Shown here one piece after another: positions 58,901 through 64,000 of a stretch of 64,000 nt of DNA. Origin of the DNA: Piscicola geometra. Taxonomy: Eukaryota; Annelida; Clitellata; Hirudinida; Piscicolidae. A program made the position numbers and the translations under genes. The stretch is from the NCBI GenBank assembly GCA_943735955.1, contig OX030961.1, positions 6,848,920 through 6,912,919 on the forward strand, given 5' to 3'. Under the pieces are notes generated by a model. The model made no database searches. It was not told the origin of the DNA and saw only the letters and a list, made by a program, of their open reading frames with translations. The first letter of the stretch is position 1; every line of letters begins with the position of its first letter.

Positions 58901-61900
58901 GAGAAGCTTTGGAAAAAGAGAAAAAAATGAGAGCTGATGTAGAAAAAGCCAAACGAAAGGTCGACGGAGAACTGAGATCAACTCAAGACATAGTGGAAGA
59001 ATTAGAGACTACCAAGTGTGCCCTTGAAGAAACTAACAGAAAGTGAGTTTTAAAAGTGTGAAACTTTGAACTGAAAAAATAATTTTTTTAAATAATTCAT
59101 AATTCCCAGAAAAGATACAGAGATAGGTTCTTTGAATGCGAAACTAGAGAATGAAGAAAGCATCATTGCTCAGCTACAAAAGAGAATAAAAGAGCTTTTG
59201 GTTGGTTTTTCCTGACTAAAAAAGCTTCAAACTTAGATACACCTAATAATAGCTTAATGATGATACTAAAAAGGATGATTTCTATGATTACATATTTTTT
59301 ATTATTTACATAAACGTTTCTTGTTACAAACTACAGGCTAAAATCGCTGCATTAGAAGAAGAATTAGAAATGGAAAGAGCCCAAAAATCCAAAGTATACT
59401 TTTTTCTAATCTTTATCATGTAAATATTCTATTTGATACAAAAATTGATATATTAAAATAATATAACTTCAAGGTAGAGAAACAGAGAAATGAGTTGCAG
59501 AGTGAGTTGGATGACTTGAACCAGAGGCTGGAGGAGGCGGGAGGTGCCACACAGGCGCAGTCTGATCTGAACAAGCGTAGAGAGGCTGAGATGCAAAAGC
59601 TGAGGAAAGAGCTAGAAGATTGTAAGACCACGTATGAAGCCCAGACGAACGTAATGAAAAAGAAGCAGCAGGAAAGCATCAATGAGCTGTCGGAACACGT
59701 TGAACAGTTGGAAAAAATCAAGACTAAGTGAGTGCATTTCAAGTGAAAGTCATGCATAATGTTTTTCATATTATTCTTTTAATAATGTTAAAATACTTGT
59801 GAAGGAATGAAAAAGAAAACCATCAAGTCAAAAAAGAAAATACTGACCTTAAAAATCAATTGGAAGCACTTGGCAAAAATAAGGTTAACTTCAACATTCA
59901 GAAATGCATATGAATCTGAAGAAAAAAATATATAAATTAGTGCTCTTTTAATAAAAAATGAATAATTGTGCAGGGCGGTTCGGACAAGACGACTAAAATG
60001 TTGGAGATGCAATTGTCTGAGTTGACAAGCAAGTACGAGCAGTTGAAAAAAGAACTAGAAGATATGAGTCTCCAGAAAGGCAAGCTCAGCGCTGAGAACA
60101 TAGAACAGGCAGGCCAGATTGAAGATCTAGAGAACCAACTGAACCAGCTCGGCAAAACCAAGTCTTCGTTGGCCAAGCAGTTGGATGAAGCGAGAGTGAG
60201 TTTCGAAGAAGAAAGTCGTCTCAGGAGCAAGTATCAATCAGAGATGAAAATGCTGCAGTCAGATCTCGACTCGCTTAAGGAACAGTTTGAAGAGGAAGAG
60301 GTTTGTAGTTTTTTATAATTTTTCAATGCTAGATTTAATCATCGTTATTATTTTTTCTGAAGGACAAAATGGTAGAAATGAAAAAGCAGTTGTCCAAGGC
60401 TAATAACGAAATAGCAACTTGGAAGGCTAGATTCGACAGCGGTGAAGGTGGCGTAGCGTCAGCAGAGTTAGAAGAGATCAAAAGAAAGCACAACAACAAG
60501 GTGCAAGAGTTGGAGGCGCAGTTGGAAGAATGGCAGTTGAAATGTTCAGCTCTGGAAAAAATGCGCACCCGTTTGCAGGGCGAAGTGGAAGATTTGTCAG
60601 TTGAAGCTGAACGGGTAATGAAAGTTTTACTCATATTCAATAAATTTTTTATACATTTTAAATGATTAATTTGATAAACTCATCTTGCACACAGGCTCAA
60701 ACCCTGACCAGCCAAGCAGAGAAGAGAACAAAGTCATTTGACAAAGTGATTGAAGAATGGAAAAAGAAGGTAGAGGAGTTGCAGAGTGAGTTGGAAAGTG
60801 CACAAAGGGACGGAAGAAATAATTCTGTGGAAGTTTACAAGCTGAAGAGTCAGATCGAGGAAACACATGGAGCGATGGACGCCCTGCAGAGGGAAAACAA
60901 GAATCTCAACGGTTTGTCGAAGCTTTTAAAATGCTACTTGTTTAAGTTAATATGAAGAATATATTTGAACTCAGTAAAAATTATACTAATCTTTTCACTT
61001 TTTTTCAGATGAAATTCACGATCTGACCGAACAGTTGGGAGAAGGGGGAAAAAGTGTTCACGAAAACGATAAACTGCGAAGGAAGTTGGAGTTGGAGAAG
61101 GAAGAACTTCATCAGGCACTCGAAGATGCCGAAGCTGCTCTTGAATTGGGTGGGTATTTGGGTGGGTGATTGGGTGGGTGATTGGGTGGGTGGTTTGGTA
61201 AGTAGTTTGGTGGACAGTTGGATGGGAAGTTGAATGAGAAGTTGAGTGAGAAGTTGAGTGAGAAGTTAGGTGGATAGTTAGTTGAAAATTCTAGCTAGAA
61301 AGATCAATTCTATGGATCACAATAATCTCACAGAGGAGGTCAAAAGTCAAAAATTCCAGTTGGAGTTATCTGTATTGAGACAAGAGGCAGATAGGAGGGT
61401 CCATGAAAAAGAAGAAGAGTTTGAAAATACTAGGTTAGATGAAGCTCAGCCATTTATTCGAATTTTCTCTTTTCCTTTAAACTAAAATTAATGCATAAAT
61501 GATATTTATATAAGTTATAAATCTACAATTTATTAAATACATATTGTTCAAAACGATAATCTCACGTCTAAATGTTCCTTCAGACGCAACCATCAACGGG
61601 CTCTTGAGTCGATGCAGGCGAGTTTGGAAGCAGAGTCGAGAGGAAAAGCGGAAGCGATGAAGATGAAAAAGAAACTGGAACAAGACATAAACGAGTTGGA
61701 AGTCGCAGTCGACATTGCAAACAGAGGCAAGGGAGACGTCGACAAAACAATCAGAAAGCTTCAACTTCAAGTCAATGAGCTGCAGTCACAGGTCAGAAAA
61801 ATTGAATAAACCAATGAATCAATAAAAAAATTGCTAACAAAATTTTGTTTGTAAAAAACAAATGAAAAAGGATGTAGCTAGTTGTATCTTTCAAATACAA

Positions 61901-63846
61901 TCAGCTGGAAAGTGAGCAGAGAGCCAAGGAAGAAAGCAAGGAAATTTGCAACTTGGCTGAACGTAAAATGATCACGATATCTGGTGAGAAATTAATAAAC
62001 ATAGGATAACTTCAATGTTTTGAATAAATTAAATTTTCGAGTGGCTCGTTAATTTTTCTGAATACATAAAGGCGAACTGGAAGAATTGAGAACTCAACTA
62101 GAAACTTCAGAACGCTTCAGGTTTTCAAAAATAATGTTTACTTAATGAGAATATTGAACAAGTATTGAATAATTAATATGAAAAAAATCACTTTGGAAAT
62201 TATACAATTTTATTTTTTTATTCAGAAAAACAGCAGAAAATGAGTTGCAAGATCTGATGGAAAGGATGTCTGAATTGACAGTTTCCAATGTATCACTCAA
62301 CTCAATCAAGAGAAAACTTGAAAACGATATACAAGCTCTCCATGTGAGCCGAATCTTTCAAACAAACTAACTATTTTTGTATTATATTATGCTGTGTTGA
62401 CGTTTGTATACTGCGAGCTTTGAATTTATTTTACTTTGAAAAAGTTAAAGTCTTCAAATCAATTACACAAAAAAGCTTTATATTTTATTCATCAACCTAC
62501 AATCTGCCCAAATTTTACAACATCACCCCTATTTTTTCACCCTGTTCATTCAATCACAGACCAGTCCAACTATCCCATTATCTAATCATGAAACTACTTT
62601 ATCCATCCCTAAAATTACTCCAACCAGTCACACTACCACTCCGATCAACGACACTTCTAACTCAACCAACAATACAACTATTTTCACCACAGACCGACTT
62701 GGATGATCAGCTGATAGAACTGAGGACTGCAGAAGACAATGCCAAAAAGGCGCATACAGACATGACAAGAATGACCGAAGAACTCAAGCATGAACAAGAT
62801 AAAGTGAGTTTTAGGAACTTTAAAAAATGTTTAATGCAAAAAATGTTTAAAACTCTTAGCGAATAAAATTAATTGATAAGTCGATAAATTAATCACAAAA
62901 AACGACATCAAGATGTTCATGATATTAATATAAAAAATATTAAACATTGAAATTCTACTTTTTATGATTTTTCATGCAGGTGTTACAAGTAGAAAAATCA
63001 AAGAAAGTCATCGAGAATCAACTCAAAGACCTGCAAAGCCACTTGGACGATATGGAGTCATGTGCTTTTAGAGGTTGTTTCCACATTGGATTTTTATTTG
63101 ATTGATATGGGAAATTTGAATGATATTTATCTCATTGCATGCAATCATTTTTCAGTCAATTTCATAATTCAAAAAAACCTTAGGTGGAAAAAAAGGTTTG
63201 ATGAAGATGGAACAGAAGGTGAAAGAGCTAGAAGAAGAACTGGAGAACGAGCAGAGAAAAGCTCAAGAAATGGACAAACTAATCAGGAAGCAAGAAAGAA
63301 AGTAATAAAGCATTGCACTTTGAAATATCCTAAAGGATTTAAGAGTAGCACAATTTTTTTACCCTTCAATTCTGCTCACAAATTAAATTGATTTATCTCA
63401 TTAATCTTTACAAATTTATTCAATTAATCCTCTTAACCTCTTTCATCTTCAGGCTCAAAGAAACTCTGGTGCAATCGGAAGAAGACAAGAAGAACAACGA
63501 ACGCAACACTACGCTGATCGAATCCTTGCAGCAAAAGATCAAGACTTACAAGCGACAAGTGGAAGAAGCTGTTAGTATTTGTTCTGCCTTAAGAAAAGAC
63601 TCCAAGTTAAAATAACTGTTAAATTGTAAAGCACTAAATTACAATCAAATTTTTTTTATCGAAACATGAACGTTCCTTCATCCTTCACAGGAAGAGCTTG
63701 CTGCCATCAACCTCTCAAAGTACCGCAAGGTGCAGCACGAGTGTGAAGAGGCGGAGGAAAGGGCAGACAACGCCGAAAACTGCCTCAGCAAGATGAGAAC
63801 TCGAAACCGATCGTCAATCTCTTCAGCTCGTGCCTTTGGAAATGAC
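48176..63846 (+). CDS. Mhc: Muscle-type myosin heavy chain (40 coding exons, last exon off the window)
   Basis: Exons join in frame to 1936 codons; only the last few residues lie beyond the window. Coordinates: 48176-48370, 48581-48724, 48876-49032, 49435-49462, 49650-49758, 50408-50509, 50758-50821, 50923-51024, 54284-54387, 54504-54642, 55252-55370, 55663-55812, 56300-56401, 56507-56575, 56671-56850, 57007-57136, 57221-57279, 57369-57456, 57555-57672, 57773-58030, 58115-58790, 58897-59042, 59110-59200, 59337-59393, 59474-59727, 59805-59883, 59974-60300, 60363-60614, 60695-60911, 61009-61149, 61334-61433, 61584-61791, 61905-61983, 62072-62120, 62226-62343, 62693-62803, 62980-63073, 63184-63301, 63453-63570, 63691-63846. 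The actin-based ATPase motor shows GESGAGKT (about 176-183), switch I NNNSSRFG, switch [10 protein letters not shown] (about 463), a lysine-rich loop 2 ([10 protein letters not shown]) and the SH helix [20 protein letters not shown]-motif neck, then a coiled-coil rod from about residue 840. A second ATG lies at 48179. Intron 20 has a GC donor (58031). Confidence 0.96.
51025..54283 (+). other. Myosin intron 8 (3.26 kb), the longest intron of the gene
   Basis: Other introns of this gene are about 60-700 bases. Alternative motor exons in insect muscle myosin genes sit in large introns, so I looked for a second version of exon 8 or 9 and found none. The intron holds a CA microsatellite (52801-52945) and a G+C-richer stretch at 53380-53570 that can form an imperfect hairpin (CTTATCG with CGATAAG, TCTGAT with ATCAGA). 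Confidence 0.6.
52801..52945. repeat. CA microsatellite, interrupted
   Basis: About 145 bases of CACACA with scattered G and T interruptions, in myosin intron 8. Confidence 0.95.
57478..57553. repeat. Short CA-rich repeat in myosin intron 18
   Basis: AACAAACACTCACTAAACTT, then ACACACAC-type runs, lie just before the acceptor of exon 19 (57555). This replaces a normal polypyrimidine tract. Confidence 0.7.
61141..61275 (+). repeat. Minisatellite starting at the exon 30 donor of myosin
   Basis: GTGGGTGATTGG-type units of about 12 bases, grading into GAGAAGTTGAGT units, run for about 130 bases. The first GTGGGT of the array is also the splice donor (61149/61150), so the intron has grown from repeats of its own donor-like motif. 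Confidence 0.8.
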
Positions 63847-64000
63847 GTGAGCGTTAATGAGGATTTAGTGAATTGGTTCTTTCAAGAATGGTTAATTGAG
63901 ATTTCTTATAATTTTTATATTTTTTCACAATATTTCGACGTTTAATTGAAACTGAATCACTTTGCCCTTCTCTATCGATGAAAAATGTTTTTTCAACATA

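Overview
The window is animal nuclear DNA: strongly AT-rich, with many short GT-AG introns and protein-coding exons that are clearly richer in G+C than the surrounding sequence. The myosin at the right end has a molluscan/flatworm-like rod and motor (for example the TKMLEMQLS and ISATHREQLNKLM stretches), so a spiralian invertebrate, possibly a flatworm, is the best guess. This is inference from remembered family sequences, not a search.

Left and centre (1-44,000): a tandem array of neuroligin-type genes, all on the minus strand. Copy 1 enters the window only with its first 119 coding bases (1-119). Copy 2 (25405-13805) and copy 3 (38878-30738) are both complete, each with 11 coding exons that join in frame (1210 and 1054 codons before the stop). 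Exons 3-8 have identical lengths in the two copies. Both encode a signal peptide, an esterase-like ectodomain whose catalytic Ser and HGG oxyanion motif are gone (GQGHG, IDAAS), one transmembrane helix and a cytoplasmic tail. The tails differ: copy 2 ends in a hydrophobic TFFI. Copy 3 stops early, but a second frame continues past its stop as a plausible older tail.

Upstream of each neuroligin copy lies the same ordered series of short conserved non-coding blocks, called P, F, G, A, D, B and C here (P nearest the gene), some missing per copy. Block A carries a TATA-like core in all three. Block B is about as well conserved as an exon. An orphan set of B and C at 12.0-12.9 kb, together with an intron-1-like stretch at 8.6-10.1 kb, suggests a fourth copy that has been lost; an AT-only tandem array sits where its first exon should be.

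Mobile DNA is sparse. Copy 2 intron 1 holds a hAT-like non-autonomous element with 8-bp target duplications, a decayed non-LTR retrotransposon fragment and a 35-bp tandem repeat.

Right part (44,416-64,000): an ADP-dependent glucokinase gene (minus strand, 5 exons, 482 codons) is divergent from a muscle-type myosin heavy chain gene (plus strand, 40 coding exons, 1936 codons seen, with only the extreme C-terminus missing). About 1.7 kb between their 5' ends presumably holds both promoters. The neuroligins would act at neuronal or other cell contacts, myosin in muscle and ADPGK in sugar metabolism; nothing in the sequence shows a shared pathway.
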